A stretch of DNA of 52,985 nucleotides from Bacteroidales bacterium (GCA_025454755.1 JALONV010000022.1:1-52985); one strand, 5' to 3'. Counted from the stretch's first letter, positions 43,092-52,832 are shown. Made by a program: numbers and translations. Notes: a model not told the origin generated them from the letters alone.

Positions 43092-43518
43092 CCATCGAAA
43101 CAACACCAACCCCGGATCCCTGCTGCCCATCCTTAAAATCGTAATTGAGCTGGTAAATTCCACTCCTGTTGCAAGTAAGCTCTACTGATTTATAAGCTTT
43201 GCCTGTTTTTGGATCATAAGAGGAAAGGACAATCTGGTTTGCGTCGTTTTTAATTGTAAGGATAAGTTCTCCTTTTGAGCCTTCTGCGGTGCACAGGGAG
43301 AACTTGTACTTCGTGTTCTTCCAGAGCGACATTTGAGTTTTATAGCGCAGTTCACCTGCTTCAGGAGCTTTGGCAAGCTGTATCCTGAAATCTTTCAGGT
43401 ATTTGCTGTCAGTCCCTGCATTCATTACGCAATTGCTAACGAGGGGATCGGTAGTTTGTCCGTGTAATATGAAACCTGATAAAAGCAACACTAATAATGC
43501 GATAAAATGTTTTTTCAT
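43084..43518 (-). CDS. Small secreted protein, function unknown
   Basis: From the ATG at 43518 the product has 144 residues with a signal peptide (MKKHFIALLVLLLSGFILHGQ). The mature part is beta-rich, has three cysteines (SNCVMN, SLCTAEG, LTCNRSG) and looks like one beta-sandwich domain (ELILTIKNDANQIVLSSYDPKTGKAYKSVELTC). The ATG comes one base after the stop of the upstream lipoprotein gene (TAGTATG), so the two are co-translated and probably act together in the envelope. I do not recognise the family. Confidence 0.7.
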   Translation of the reverse strand: MKKHFIALLVLLLSGFILHGQTTDPLVSNCVMNAGTDSKYLKDFRIQLAKAPEAGELRYKTQMSLWKNTKYKFSLCTAEGSKGELILTIKNDANQIVLSSYDPKTGKAYKSVELTCNRSGIYQLNYDFKDGQQGSGVGVVSMVK

Positions 43519-43519
43519 A

Positions 43520-44434
43520 CTAATTATTTGCAATTAGCTTGTTTCTGATTGTTTTTGTGATATCAATAATAGCTGCCAGCTGTTCATCATTCATCTCGAC
43601 AACACTTGTTTCGGTCTGTTCAACAACGAGAGCCCCGTTAACTTCCCTGCTTACCGGTTCGCCGAGTGTATAGGTTATCCTGATCTCCCTGTATTTTTCC
43701 TTGATATCCTGTAAATCCTTGCAAAGAACACCAAATTCAGGATCCCTGTTGCAATAAGGATTTGCGAGCATGATAAGATCATTAAGTATGATCTTCTGTT
43801 CACCGATACGATCCCTCAGCACCGGATCAGGATATTCAGTCATAACCTGTGTTGCCAGATATTGTGCCTCAATCCATACGCCTATTATCATAAGTGCGGA
43901 AAGCTGTCCGCGGTCATTGTCACGCAGGTATTTGTCAATCTGGGTATATGAGTCAATCGAAAGAAAGAGGAGCGAATCGAGATTTGACTTGTTCAGTGAG
44001 AGCCTTTTAATAGTCTCAAAATCAAAGAATTGTCCCACCCTGATTCCTTCGGCAAGTTTTCTGATTGAAGACAGGATATCAATTGATGAACCGGTTTTTT
44101 CATACATGTTAAGATAACCGAGATCAGCGCCCAGTATACCAAGCGTGAATGCCTTATCGAAAGAAGTCGTTTGTTTATTTGCATCGATGGATGAAGCCAG
44201 GTAATCCGGAGAAAATGGCACAGCCAGCGATTGAAGGAGATTCGCGATCTCAACAGGAGAAGAAATATTTCTGGCGATTTCCTCAATGGCTTCAGTGCTT
44301 AGTTTTTCTTCTTCGCCAACAGGAATCGAGTCAGCCTCAGGGAAAACAAACTGAGAATTATTGCTTGATGAATTCCGGCAGGAAAAACATACAAGCAAAA
44401 TAAAAGCCAGAAAAAGAAAAGATCTTCCTTTCAT
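43520..44434 (-). CDS. Lipoprotein, function unknown
   Basis: The 304-residue product has a lipoprotein signal (FILLVCFSC19) followed by a Ser/Asn spacer (RNSSSNNSQ). The rest is largely helical, with phrases such as FTLGILGADLGYLNMYEKTGS. I have seen similar helical lipoproteins in Bacteroidota but cannot name a function. The secreted protein gene follows after one base. It lies 37 bases downstream of the ABC transporter gene on the same strand. Confidence 0.75.
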   Translation of the reverse strand: MKGRSFLFLAFILLVCFSCRNSSSNNSQFVFPEADSIPVGEEEKLSTEAIEEIARNISSPVEIANLLQSLAVPFSPDYLASSIDANKQTTSFDKAFTLGILGADLGYLNMYEKTGSSIDILSSIRKLAEGIRVGQFFDFETIKRLSLNKSNLDSLLFLSIDSYTQIDKYLRDNDRGQLSALMIIGVWIEAQYLATQVMTEYPDPVLRDRIGEQKIILNDLIMLANPYCNRDPEFGVLCKDLQDIKEKYREIRITYTLGEPVSREVNGALVVEQTETSVVEMNDEQLAAIIDITKTIRNKLIANN

Positions 44435-44471
44435 CAGGATGACAGGTTGATTTCTACAAAAATATAAAAAA

Positions 44472-47400
44472 TCAGGTTACCAAATTCTTAAAGAACCGCT
44501 TTCTTAACCTGAATTTTTCAATAAACATTACCAATTTGGCCAGAAGTTCATAATATAATATCAGGTACAGAACAATTGTGCTAAGCAATACAAGCACAAT
44601 ATTGAAGGTGAACGCATCAATTTTCACACCGAAGATGTACTTCGAAGGTGCATAAAAATGTGTCCTGAAACCAAAAAATCCCTTTTTTGAAGGATCAAGA
44701 TATATGGGGTCTATATTCTGAACGATGGAGTTTTTATAAAATAGTATCTTCTTCCTTTCATAATACTTTGTTACGATCTCTTCAAGCTTGTAATTGTAAT
44801 AGTCATCACGCAGTTTGTCAAGTCCTGTTTTGTTAAGATTATAAAACCTGTCTTTCCTGTCACTTGCGGAATTTGAGGCGAGACTGAATATGGCATCCAG
44901 CCTGTCCAGGTACCTTTTCACTGAATCGGCAAGGGGAAGATTGAATTTCTCCATGGTAAGTTTATCCTGGTTCCTGAACTCCGGCAATCCATAAAGATCA
45001 GGCATTTTACTGATCTCTTTACTAAGAAGAGCAAGCTTGCTGAATTCAGCATTTTTTATATCCTTTGGCAAATCGGTCTTATTTGCAAAAGAGTTGCTCA
45101 TATACTCCTGGACGCTTGTATCCAGCGCTTTTCTCAACTCAGGTATCCTGTGAACCTTATTGAAATCGGACTGGCTGATCTTTTTCTGCAGGATATAAAA
45201 TGTTTCACCCTGCTGGTTGTATTTTTGGGTGCTGTACCGGTTATCCTTGAACTGGGAAACCATAAGCGCCTCATAGGTCCACCTTGTCGGCATAAGCTCA
45301 GCGATTACGGGCACCTTTTCAACACTGCCAATCTTCCTGTTCAGTTTATCGAAAGAGAACATCGCCCCGCTGAGTACCATCATAGGAATGATTAGCAGCG
45401 GTATAATTATATATATCGTTATTGCAGAATTGAATGATGCGGAAATATTCAGCCCGACCATATTTGCGCAGAAGGCAGTTGTGAAGAGCGCCACCCAGTA
45501 GTGGAAAAACATTCCCTTTATGCCAAGTATCGGATTTGCGATCAGAAGAAATAAAACCGATTGAAGAGCGGAGATTATTATAAGTACGGCTATCTTGGAA
45601 AAGAGATAGCTTGTTCTGCTAAGATTAAGGAATCGCTCTCTTTTAAGTATTTTCCTGTCGCGGAAGATCTCCTCGGCACTGATTGTGAGCCCAAGGAAGA
45701 GTGCCACTATAAGGCTCATGAAAATATAAATCGGGATATTTTCATTCTCAGAGAAAATATAAACTGTCGAGTTTGGATCAGGGATGTACCTTATTATGAA
45801 AGATAATACAAACCCCAGGATCGGGGCTTCAAAAAGAGTCAGCTGAACATATTGCCTGTTAGCCAGCTTACTTTTCAGGTCCCTCGAAAAATAGATCAGA
45901 AATTGCTTAAAAAGACCAGGCCGCTGAAGGTTCTTATGTGGCGGCTCCTTCACTTCAGGAATATTCTCAATAGAATACTTCTGACGGAATTTTTCTGCCC
46001 ACTCTTTTGGTTTTACCTTTCTTTTGTCGGTGTATTTGCCAAATTCATCAACGACATGAGCTTCAATTATATTAAAGATCAGCTCGGTATTTACGTTTCC
46101 GCATGAAGGGCATTCTCCCACGTTTGAGTTGATCTGGGCATCCAGGGTTTTAAAATAGATTACTGCGTCAACCGGATTTCCGTAATATGCCATACTTCCT
46201 TCCTGGTCGAGAATGATAATCTTATCGAACATCTTGAAGATTTCGGAAGATGGCTGGTGAATGACTGTAAAAAGAAGCTTCCCCTTGAGTGTGAGGTCCC
46301 TGAGAAGATCCATCAGGTTCTCTGAATCTCTTGAAGAAAGGCCTGATGTTGGTTCATCAAGAAAAAGTACAGAAGGTTCCCTGATAAGTTCCAGGGCAAT
46401 ATTGAGTCTCTTCCTTTGCCCGCCGCTGATGACCTTGTTAAATGGCGAACCCACCTTCAGATCTCTCTTATCAAGCAATCCGAGATTAGATAAGGTGCGA
46501 TCGACAATATCAGTTATTTCGATTTTATTTTTGCCTTTAAAACACTGACAGCCGGCAAAATAGAGGTTTTCAAAAACTGTAAGATCTTCGATCAGGAGAT
46601 CATCCTGGGGAACGAAACCCAGAACACCTTCAAGGGCTTTATTGTCTTTAAGTACATCAAGCCCGTTTATCTTCACTGTGCCGCCTGTTGGTTTTTCAAT
46701 ACCGCTAAGCAGATTGAGAAGCGTAGTCTTTCCTGATCCGCTGGCACCTAGTATGCCGACAAGGCTTCCTTCATCGATCGAGAAGCTTACATCATCAACA
46801 GCTGAATGGCCTTCCACAAAATTGTAGGTAAGATGTTCTACATTGAACGAAAGCTTATGAATGATTACATCGGAAAGGAAAGTAGAACTTATGTCGCTGT
46901 AATAGATGGGATAGCTTGTGGATGATCTCAGCGTTCCGCCTTTTGCGAAAGTGTAGACCTGTCCCGGGCTTATAGGAAGTCCGTTGAGATAAAGCTGTTC
47001 TCTTGAGATATACTTAAGGAAGTAAAGATCGACGCTGGCGGTCCTGAGGAAGAAGATGCTTGTATCCTGGTATCCTGTAAGCATCCTCTTGCACAGCTCA
47101 CACTCTTTGTGTCCCGGTGTCAGAACAAGAATCGAATCGTTTTTAAGGTTCTCAGGCTCATTATTTTTTACAAATTGTTCAGTAGCAGCGAATTCATCGG
47201 GAGATATTTTAAAAACCTCGGCAACGGTGTTGATTATATTCATTCTCTGCGGGGTAAACCTGCGGTCGGCATTCACAAGCTCGTAAAGACGCATCAGAAC
47301 CACAACTTTCTGTTCCTGGTTAAGAGTGCGGTTGATCTTTTTGCAGATGCCAAGAACTTTTACTGAGTCCCTGACCGAGGGAACAGAAGGTACTTTCTCG

Positions 47401-47588
47401 GCCGATTTTTCAATTACCGGACCGGCATGTTCATCGAAGAGAGCAAGATATTCACTTACGCTTTCCTGTGATAACTGTTTGGTAAGGAAACCGGTAACAT
47501 ATCCACGCTCATCAAGTATCATTCCACCGTCCTGCTTGACAATAAGCGCGAACAATTCCATCAATGCCTTCAGGATCTCCTCACTCAT
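44472..47588 (-). CDS. ABCG-type ABC transporter with TerB-like N-terminal domain
   Basis: The 1038-residue protein begins with about 145 helical residues resembling a TerB-like domain (LMRLYELVNADRRFTPQRMNIINTVAEVFKISPDEF). A short region with an FHA-like strand pattern follows (LYLNGLPISPGQVYTFAKGGTLRSSTSYPIYYSD). The ABC domain has Walker A GASGSGKTT (about 281-289), Q-loop VPQDD, signature ISGGQRKR (about 387-394) and Walker B VLFLDEP. A CPSC zinc-knuckle-like spot lies after it, then six membrane helices of the ABC2/ABCG kind, with a long soluble insert between helices five and six. Half-transporters like this may export lipids or other hydrophobic compounds; the substrate is unknown. 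Confidence 0.88.
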   Translation of the reverse strand: MSEEILKALMELFALIVKQDGGMILDERGYVTGFLTKQLSQESVSEYLALFDEHAGPVIEKSAEKVPSVPSVRDSVKVLGICKKINRTLNQEQKVVVLMRLYELVNADRRFTPQRMNIINTVAEVFKISPDEFAATEQFVKNNEPENLKNDSILVLTPGHKECELCKRMLTGYQDTSIFFLRTASVDLYFLKYISREQLYLNGLPISPGQVYTFAKGGTLRSSTSYPIYYSDISSTFLSDVIIHKLSFNVEHLTYNFVEGHSAVDDVSFSIDEGSLVGILGASGSGKTTLLNLLSGIEKPTGGTVKINGLDVLKDNKALEGVLGFVPQDDLLIEDLTVFENLYFAGCQCFKGKNKIEITDIVDRTLSNLGLLDKRDLKVGSPFNKVISGGQRKRLNIALELIREPSVLFLDEPTSGLSSRDSENLMDLLRDLTLKGKLLFTVIHQPSSEIFKMFDKIIILDQEGSMAYYGNPVDAVIYFKTLDAQINSNVGECPSCGNVNTELIFNIIEAHVVDEFGKYTDKRKVKPKEWAEKFRQKYSIENIPEVKEPPHKNLQRPGLFKQFLIYFSRDLKSKLANRQYVQLTLFEAPILGFVLSFIIRYIPDPNSTVYIFSENENIPIYIFMSLIVALFLGLTISAEEIFRDRKILKRERFLNLSRTSYLFSKIAVLIIISALQSVLFLLIANPILGIKGMFFHYWVALFTTAFCANMVGLNISASFNSAITIYIIIPLLIIPMMVLSGAMFSFDKLNRKIGSVEKVPVIAELMPTRWTYEALMVSQFKDNRYSTQKYNQQGETFYILQKKISQSDFNKVHRIPELRKALDTSVQEYMSNSFANKTDLPKDIKNAEFSKLALLSKEISKMPDLYGLPEFRNQDKLTMEKFNLPLADSVKRYLDRLDAIFSLASNSASDRKDRFYNLNKTGLDKLRDDYYNYKLEEIVTKYYERKKILFYKNSIVQNIDPIYLDPSKKGFFGFRTHFYAPSKYIFGVKIDAFTFNIVLVLLSTIVLYLILYYELLAKLVMFIEKFRLRKRFFKNLVT

Positions 47589-47637
47589 AAATTAACTGTG
47601 AAATGCTCTGATTCAGAAAGCCGAAGATATGAAAATT

Positions 47638-48762
47638 CTATCTTTTCTTGGCCGACCTCTTTATAAATTTTCTTTGTATCCAGCCCGGGATAATAGAAGC
47701 GCCTACGATAAGGTATGGATAATAGCTTATTATCCTCCAGATGATAGCCATCGCCAGTGCTATGCTTCCGACATGGGCGGCATCAACAGGAATTGCATCA
47801 GAAATATATCGTCCCAGGATAATTTCAGCAAATCCGCTTCCACCCGGGGTCGGGCTCAGGATCATCATTATCCATGTAACCAGCTGCCTGGCGAATATCA
47901 GAAAATGTTCGCTGATGGCAAAGAATGCCATAAGTATGGCATTAATGACCCAGTATCTGGATGTCCATGAAAGAAATGTTGCGGTAAAAGCCTTCACCCA
48001 GAATGAAAAAGGTTTCCTCTTTAATTCATGTGAGCTCTCCACAATATCATTGCCTGCCTTAACGGCTGAATCATTGAATCTTCTCAAAAAAGGAAGCTTG
48101 AAAACCCAGATGATGGTTTTGCGGATGCCTTCCGGATTAAAGAAAAGACCATAACCCACGAAGAGAACCCATCCCAGTATTAATCCATACCCTGCAATGG
48201 CAACAAACGTAAGGTTGTTCAGCAATGCTCCGCCACTTCCTTCAAGGGATGTCGTAAAAAGTATATCACTGCCTACAATAAGAAGTATCAGGGGGAACAT
48301 TATCACAAAATACAATTCATCGAGGAATGATGTAGCCAGAACAACGGCAGTGCTTCTGCCTACCGACAGACCTTCTTTATGGATGAAAACAACTGCCACT
48401 GCCGTGCCACCAACTGTCGATGGTGTTATTGCCGACGTGAATTCCCATAACATGATAACCCTGAAAGCCTGCCTCCAGTTCAGGTCATTTTCAGATAATA
48501 TTCTGATCCTGATCATGTACCCAAGGTCCCGGCCTATCATGCAGCACCATGCCAGGAAAAGCCAGAAAACTGATTTCCAGGTAAAATCTATTTCTTTTAA
48601 GACATTAATATTAATGTCTCTGAGTATAAGCCATAAAACTACTCCCAATCCCAGGACAACAGGAATGATAATTCTTCGCGGATGCAAATGACGGGCAATA
48701 TTTTTATCAGATATATTCAATACATTTAGAAACCGCAAAAGATACGTTAAAAATAAAAGCAA
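47638..48762 (-). CDS. Flippase-like polytopic membrane protein (LPG synthase TM/UPF0104 family)
   Basis: Up to 374 residues with about eight helices. The segments WEFTSAITPSTVGGTAVAVVFIH and SPTPGGSGFAEIILGRYI are hallmarks of the UPF0104/AglD/MprF-N-terminal family, proposed to flip lipid-linked molecules. No ATG exists near the N-terminus; TTG codons at 48762 and 48717 are the likely starts. It lies 50 bases upstream of the ABC transporter gene on the same strand. A 237-base spacer separates it from the divergent epimerase gene; I see no clear signal there. Confidence 0.85.
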   Translation of the reverse strand: MLLFLTYLLRFLNVLNISDKNIARHLHPRRIIIPVVLGLGVVLWLILRDININVLKEIDFTWKSVFWLFLAWCCMIGRDLGYMIRIRILSENDLNWRQAFRVIMLWEFTSAITPSTVGGTAVAVVFIHKEGLSVGRSTAVVLATSFLDELYFVIMFPLILLIVGSDILFTTSLEGSGGALLNNLTFVAIAGYGLILGWVLFVGYGLFFNPEGIRKTIIWVFKLPFLRRFNDSAVKAGNDIVESSHELKRKPFSFWVKAFTATFLSWTSRYWVINAILMAFFAISEHFLIFARQLVTWIMMILSPTPGGSGFAEIILGRYISDAIPVDAAHVGSIALAMAIIWRIISYYPYLIVGASIIPGWIQRKFIKRSAKKR

Positions 48763-48999
48763 AAATCCTTTTCCTGAATATCATTATTATTTGCCTGACA
48801 ATAACGTGCAACTCAGGTTCAAGAACACACGGCCGCAAAATTTTCATTACCTTCGAGGGTGTTAAAAGTAAAATGTTATTTCAAATAAAAAGGATTCTCG
48901 TTTTTCAATTATCCCGGGAAGTTCACAGATACCAAATTTGATCAGTCTTATTTTATTAATTTAACAACATAAAAAAATCTCGGCATAATCAACAGGCTT

Positions 49000-50010
49000 A
49001 TGAATAGGATATTGTTAACAGGCGCATCGGGAGCGGTCGGCCGGGAAGTTCTGCTGCAACTGTGTGAGTCGCAGGATGAGTTTGACATAACTGTATTTGA
49101 CCTGAAAACAAAAGGATCAGAATCATTTTATAAAAAAATAAAGAGTAAATTCAATTTAATCTATGGCAATATTTCCGTAAAGGATGAAATATGCGCTGTG
49201 TGCAGGAATAAGGATGTGATCATTCATCTTGCAGCAATAATACCACCACTAGCAGATAAAAATCCCAAACTGGCGGAAGCCGTAAATATAGAAGGAACAA
49301 GGAATCTGGTTGAGTGTGCAGAAGAACTTTCCCCGGATGCATTCTTCATATATTCTTCCTCAATTTCAGTTTACGGTAACAGAAATAAAGATCCATTGAT
49401 CAGAACAGGCGACAATCTTGTTCCGAGTGAACGCGATGAATATGCAAAGACTAAGATTGAGGCGGAAAAAATAATCACCGGAAGCGGGCTGAGATGGACA
49501 ATCTTCAGACTGACAGCTATCATGGGAACTGACAACCACAAGGTTTCGCCACTCATGTTCCACATGCCTCTGGACACCAATATGGAGATAGCAACGCCTG
49601 AAGATACTGGAAGAGCCTTTATCAACGCACTCCGTCATACCGGGAAGTTAAGAGGGAACATCTATAACCTGGGGGGCGGGGAAAAATGCAGGATAAGCTA
49701 CAGGGATTTCCTCTCACGCTCTTTCAAAGCAATGGGGCTGGGCTCTCCGGATTTTCATTCAAATGCCTTTGCCTCGAAGAATTTCCATTGTGGTTATTAC
49801 GCAGACGGGGATATCCTGGAGGAATTACTGCACTTCAGGAAGGACACTATAGATGATTATTTTATAGTTCTGAGAAAATCAATCTCTCCTGCCGGGAAGC
49901 TTTTCACCTCCATATTCAGGAAGATCATAAAAAAACATCTTGAAAGACAATCCGAACCTCTTGCTGCAATAAGAAAGAATAATACCATTGATATACAACA
50001 TTATTTTTGA
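49000..50010 (+). CDS. NAD-dependent epimerase/dehydratase (extended SDR)
   Basis: The 336-residue protein has the Rossmann motif GASGAVG (about 8-14), a DVIIHLAAIIPP segment, a YSSSISVYG strand and the catalytic YAKTK (DEYAKTKIEAEK). Substrates of this family are nucleotide sugars or other hydroxylated metabolites and cannot be fixed from the sequence. The next gene, a B12-dependent radical SAM enzyme, starts at or just before its stop, so the two are probably one pathway. Confidence 0.85.
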   Translation: MNRILLTGASGAVGREVLLQLCESQDEFDITVFDLKTKGSESFYKKIKSKFNLIYGNISVKDEICAVCRNKDVIIHLAAIIPPLADKNPKLAEAVNIEGTRNLVECAEELSPDAFFIYSSSISVYGNRNKDPLIRTGDNLVPSERDEYAKTKIEAEKIITGSGLRWTIFRLTAIMGTDNHKVSPLMFHMPLDTNMEIATPEDTGRAFINALRHTGKLRGNIYNLGGGEKCRISYRDFLSRSFKAMGLGSPDFHSNAFASKNFHCGYYADGDILEELLHFRKDTIDDYFIVLRKSISPAGKLFTSIFRKIIKKHLERQSEPLAAIRKNNTIDIQHYF

Positions 50011-51563
50011 TACTCATATTTTCAGGCATCTTGGAGAAAAAACGATATAAGCTTCTTTTGATAAGCCCGGCACAGCCATACATTGGATATACTGCACACG
50101 CCGAGCTTGCCAAGATGTTCGGCAGAAAAAGACTGATGATACCTCTTGCGCTGCCTGTTGTGGCTGCATATACACCTGACCACTATGACGTTCGTATTAC
50201 AGATGAAGAGACTGAACCGTTACCTGTTGATTATCAACCGGATATTGTTGGCATTACCACTCTTAATGCCACAATGAAAAGGGCTTTCGAACTGGGTGAT
50301 TTTTTCAGGAAAAAGGGGATAGCAGTTGTGATGGGAGGTGTAAATGCATCAGTTATGCCGGGAAAATATCTTGAACATTCAGATGCAGTAGTTATAGGAG
50401 AAGCTGAAAATGCATGGGAAGATTGTCTTGCAGATTTTGAAAAGGGAACTCTGAAAAAAACGTATAAGGCAGATCCACAGTATGAATACAAAAATCCAAA
50501 TCAACCAAGATGGGACCTGGTAAATATGAATTCGATTTTCCAGTTTGCTGTACAGGTAACACGGGGATGCCCTTTCGACTGTAATTTCTGCCTTGTATCT
50601 GAGATTTTCGGCAGACAAATGAGATTCAGGGATATCGACAATGTGATTAAAGAGATAAAGAACCTCCCGGCGAAATATATTTTCTTTGTAGATGACAACC
50701 TCACAATAAATAAGAAATATGCGCATGAACTTGTGCTCCGGCTTAAACCCCTTGGCATTTCCTGGGCATGCATGGCAAGCATTGATGTGGCTGAAGATGA
50801 AGAGCTGCTTGTCGACATGGCGAAATCGGGTTGTTTTAACATACTTATAGGGTTTGAATCACTTAATCCTGAAAGTCTTAATGAAACAAACAAAGGTCAT
50901 AACAGGGGTGGAACAATTTACCGGGAGGCGATAAAGAAAATCCATCAGGCAGGAATCCAGATCAACGCTTCTTTTATTGTTGGTTTTGATCACGATACAC
51001 TGGAGGAGTTTGACAGGATATTTGAATTCACGATCGAGAATGGTCTGCCGAATGTAAATCTCCATCTTCTGGCATCTCCGCCGGGCAGCAAACTATATGA
51101 AAAGCTCAGGGAACAACATCGTTTGTTTGATGCGCCGGAAAGCATGGGAGCAGGATTTTTCCCGACGATCCGCTATGCCGGGATGGGACAGCTCGAAATG
51201 TTTGATAAGTATATCGAAACCCTCCGCTGCCTCTATTCATGGGACACAATACTGGATAAAGCACGGAAATTATTTTCCGGCGGGACATTTATTCATCCCG
51301 GAGTTAATGTCTCCTTTTTTATTAAAATCAGAGTTACCTTAATAATTCTGAACGAATTTCTATTTACCCGGGAAAAAGCAAAAAGATCATTGCTTGCTTT
51401 TTTCATGGATTTGATCAGTAAGAAAAAAATCGCTCCTGACAGGGCATTCTCATTCATGCTCTCAATGTTGAGCGCACATCGTCAGCTCGAACTCAATATG
51501 AGAGTCAACGAACATTACCGCAGTCTGATCCGCCGTAATGACACCGGTCCCTGGACCCGGTAA
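50007..51563 (+). CDS. B12-binding-domain radical SAM enzyme
   Basis: Up to 518 residues. Residues 10-150 form a cobalamin-binding-like Rossmann domain of the BchE/Hpn type (ISPAQPYIGYTAH, PDIVGITTLNATMKRAFEL, VVMGGVNASVMPGKYLEHSDAVVIGEAENAWEDCL). The radical SAM domain follows with CPFDCNFC (TRGCPFDCNFC) and DDNLTINKKYA. A C-terminal extension of about 130 residues after the barrel resembles the DUF4070 region seen in hopanoid methylases such as HpnP. It may methylate or rearrange a lipid or polyketide; no squalene/hopene genes are in the window. Starts are TTG 50007 or TTG 50031; no ATG is close. Confidence 0.85.
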   Translation: MILIFSGILEKKRYKLLLISPAQPYIGYTAHAELAKMFGRKRLMIPLALPVVAAYTPDHYDVRITDEETEPLPVDYQPDIVGITTLNATMKRAFELGDFFRKKGIAVVMGGVNASVMPGKYLEHSDAVVIGEAENAWEDCLADFEKGTLKKTYKADPQYEYKNPNQPRWDLVNMNSIFQFAVQVTRGCPFDCNFCLVSEIFGRQMRFRDIDNVIKEIKNLPAKYIFFVDDNLTINKKYAHELVLRLKPLGISWACMASIDVAEDEELLVDMAKSGCFNILIGFESLNPESLNETNKGHNRGGTIYREAIKKIHQAGIQINASFIVGFDHDTLEEFDRIFEFTIENGLPNVNLHLLASPPGSKLYEKLREQHRLFDAPESMGAGFFPTIRYAGMGQLEMFDKYIETLRCLYSWDTILDKARKLFSGGTFIHPGVNVSFFIKIRVTLIILNEFLFTREKAKRSLLAFFMDLISKKKIAPDRAFSFMLSMLSAHRQLELNMRVNEHYRSLIRRNDTGPWTR

Positions 51564-51705
51564 AAACGTACAATTCATAATTCTCTGCTTTTTATATCAC
51601 AAATTTGGCCAATAGTTTGCCAAAATCAGGATTATTTCTGAAATTTGATTTTGGGCGATTTTAATCAAATCGGTTTTAAATTGTAAAATCAATATTTATA
51701 CAACG

Positions 51706-52101
51706 ATGGGTTTACATGATGTTCATATACTTCCGACAAGGACAACACCTGAGATTTTTCTTAATCCAAAGGGCACCGTCAAAATAAAAGGACGGGCAAT
51801 TGATGAAAGCCGGGATAAACCACCGGAACAGATGACTAACTGGATCGACGAGTACATTCAGAATCCTGCCCAGCTTACCGAAGTAATCATTGCGCTGGAA
51901 TTTCTGAACAGCTTTAATACTCTTGTACTGACTTCTACACTAAGGAAACTTTCCCAGGTTTCTCAGAAGGGCAAAAAGCTCGCCATTAAATGGTTTTATG
52001 AAGAAGACGATATCGACATCCTGGAACGGGGAGAATATATATCAGCAACAGTTAACATTCCCACGGAATTCATCAAAACTGAGGATGTAGGGAATTGCTG
52101 A
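51706..52101 (+). CDS. SiaC-like regulatory phosphoprotein (DUF1987 family)
   Basis: The 131-residue protein shows the family layout: TTPEIFLNPKGTVKIKGRAIDESRDKPPEQMTNWIDEYI, then IIALEFLNSFNTLVLTSTLRKL. The NSFNTL...TST stretch corresponds to the YFNTSSxK segment in SiaC, where a Thr is phosphorylated by the kinase SiaB. In pseudomonads SiaC controls a diguanylate cyclase. No SiaA/B-like genes lie next to it here, so the partner is unknown. The single gene is flanked by a 142-base spacer upstream. Confidence 0.8.
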   Translation: MGLHDVHILPTRTTPEIFLNPKGTVKIKGRAIDESRDKPPEQMTNWIDEYIQNPAQLTEVIIALEFLNSFNTLVLTSTLRKLSQVSQKGKKLAIKWFYEEDDIDILERGEYISATVNIPTEFIKTEDVGNC

Positions 52102-52134
52102 TTTTAATCCTTATACATTTTTTGATATCTTTTT

Positions 52135-52767
52135 TCAATAGAATTTTAATACGATAGGAGCAAGCTCCTGTATTTTTCCGTCCGGTCCGGCAACCAGGAT
52201 TTTTTCAAAAATAACTTTCTGATCTCTTCTAAGGCTGGCCAGATCCGATCTCATTTGATCAGTCAGTTTATTTCCTTTAGCGGCTCTTACTTCACCACCA
52301 ATTGTTGTGGAAGTCATCATGGTGAAACTCTCAACGTTAAATTTTATGTCCCATGCGAAATCGGGTACTTCAACCCTGAGCTCCGCGGTCTGCAAGGCAT
52401 CTTCTTTTGATATTGTGCCGGAATTCAGACCTGCAAAAACTGCAACAGGTACCGGAACTGATTTTATTCTGAAGGTCTTTTCAGATACTTTTTTATTATC
52501 CACTAAAACCGTTATTACAGATTCACCCGACCCTGCAGGAACAACTTCCCATCCATTGGCACTTTTCGTAATTGTCCCATTTGTTATCTCAGCGGTCACT
52601 CTTTCCGGTTTTATCCCCGGCACTGCTATCTCAACCGGATTCGGAATGCCCATATAGAGTACATTCATGTTGGTTGCTGCCACAACAGCGCCTTTTCCAG
52701 TTTCCTGGGCGAGGGTGATTCCCGGCAGGAATATAAGGAACCATAGAATGAAGATTGATTTTTTCAC
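52135..52767 (-). CDS. Exported stand-alone GldM C-terminal domain protein
   Basis: The 210-residue product has a GTG start, a signal peptide (MKKSIFILWFLIFLPGITLAQ) and only the C-terminal part of GldM: TNMNVLYMGIPNPVEIAVPGIKPERV, PVPVAVFAGLNSGTI and FEKILVAGPDGKIQELAPIVLKFY. GldM is normally about 500 residues with a membrane helix and forms part of the type IX secretion/gliding motor; the transmembrane and D1-D3 parts are absent. No gldK, gldL or gldN is nearby. I infer a periplasmic relative that may interact with the secretion apparatus or with other envelope proteins. Confidence 0.8.
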   Translation of the reverse strand: MKKSIFILWFLIFLPGITLAQETGKGAVVAATNMNVLYMGIPNPVEIAVPGIKPERVTAEITNGTITKSANGWEVVPAGSGESVITVLVDNKKVSEKTFRIKSVPVPVAVFAGLNSGTISKEDALQTAELRVEVPDFAWDIKFNVESFTMMTSTTIGGEVRAAKGNKLTDQMRSDLASLRRDQKVIFEKILVAGPDGKIQELAPIVLKFY

Positions 52768-52798
52768 AGTATTCAGGATTATTGAACAGAATGCGAAC

Positions 52799-52830
52799 GC
52801 TCGCTCCCGCTCACACTCTCACTCTTTTTC
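52799..52830. repeat. CT-rich dispersed repeat on the 3' side of tRNA-Ala
   Basis: It starts GCTCGCTCCCGCTCACACTC and ends CTCTTTTTC, differing from 22795-22827 at only a few positions. Both copies lie at the 3' side of minus-strand tRNA genes, here two bases from the tRNA end. Confidence 0.6.
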
Positions 52831-52832
52831 TG

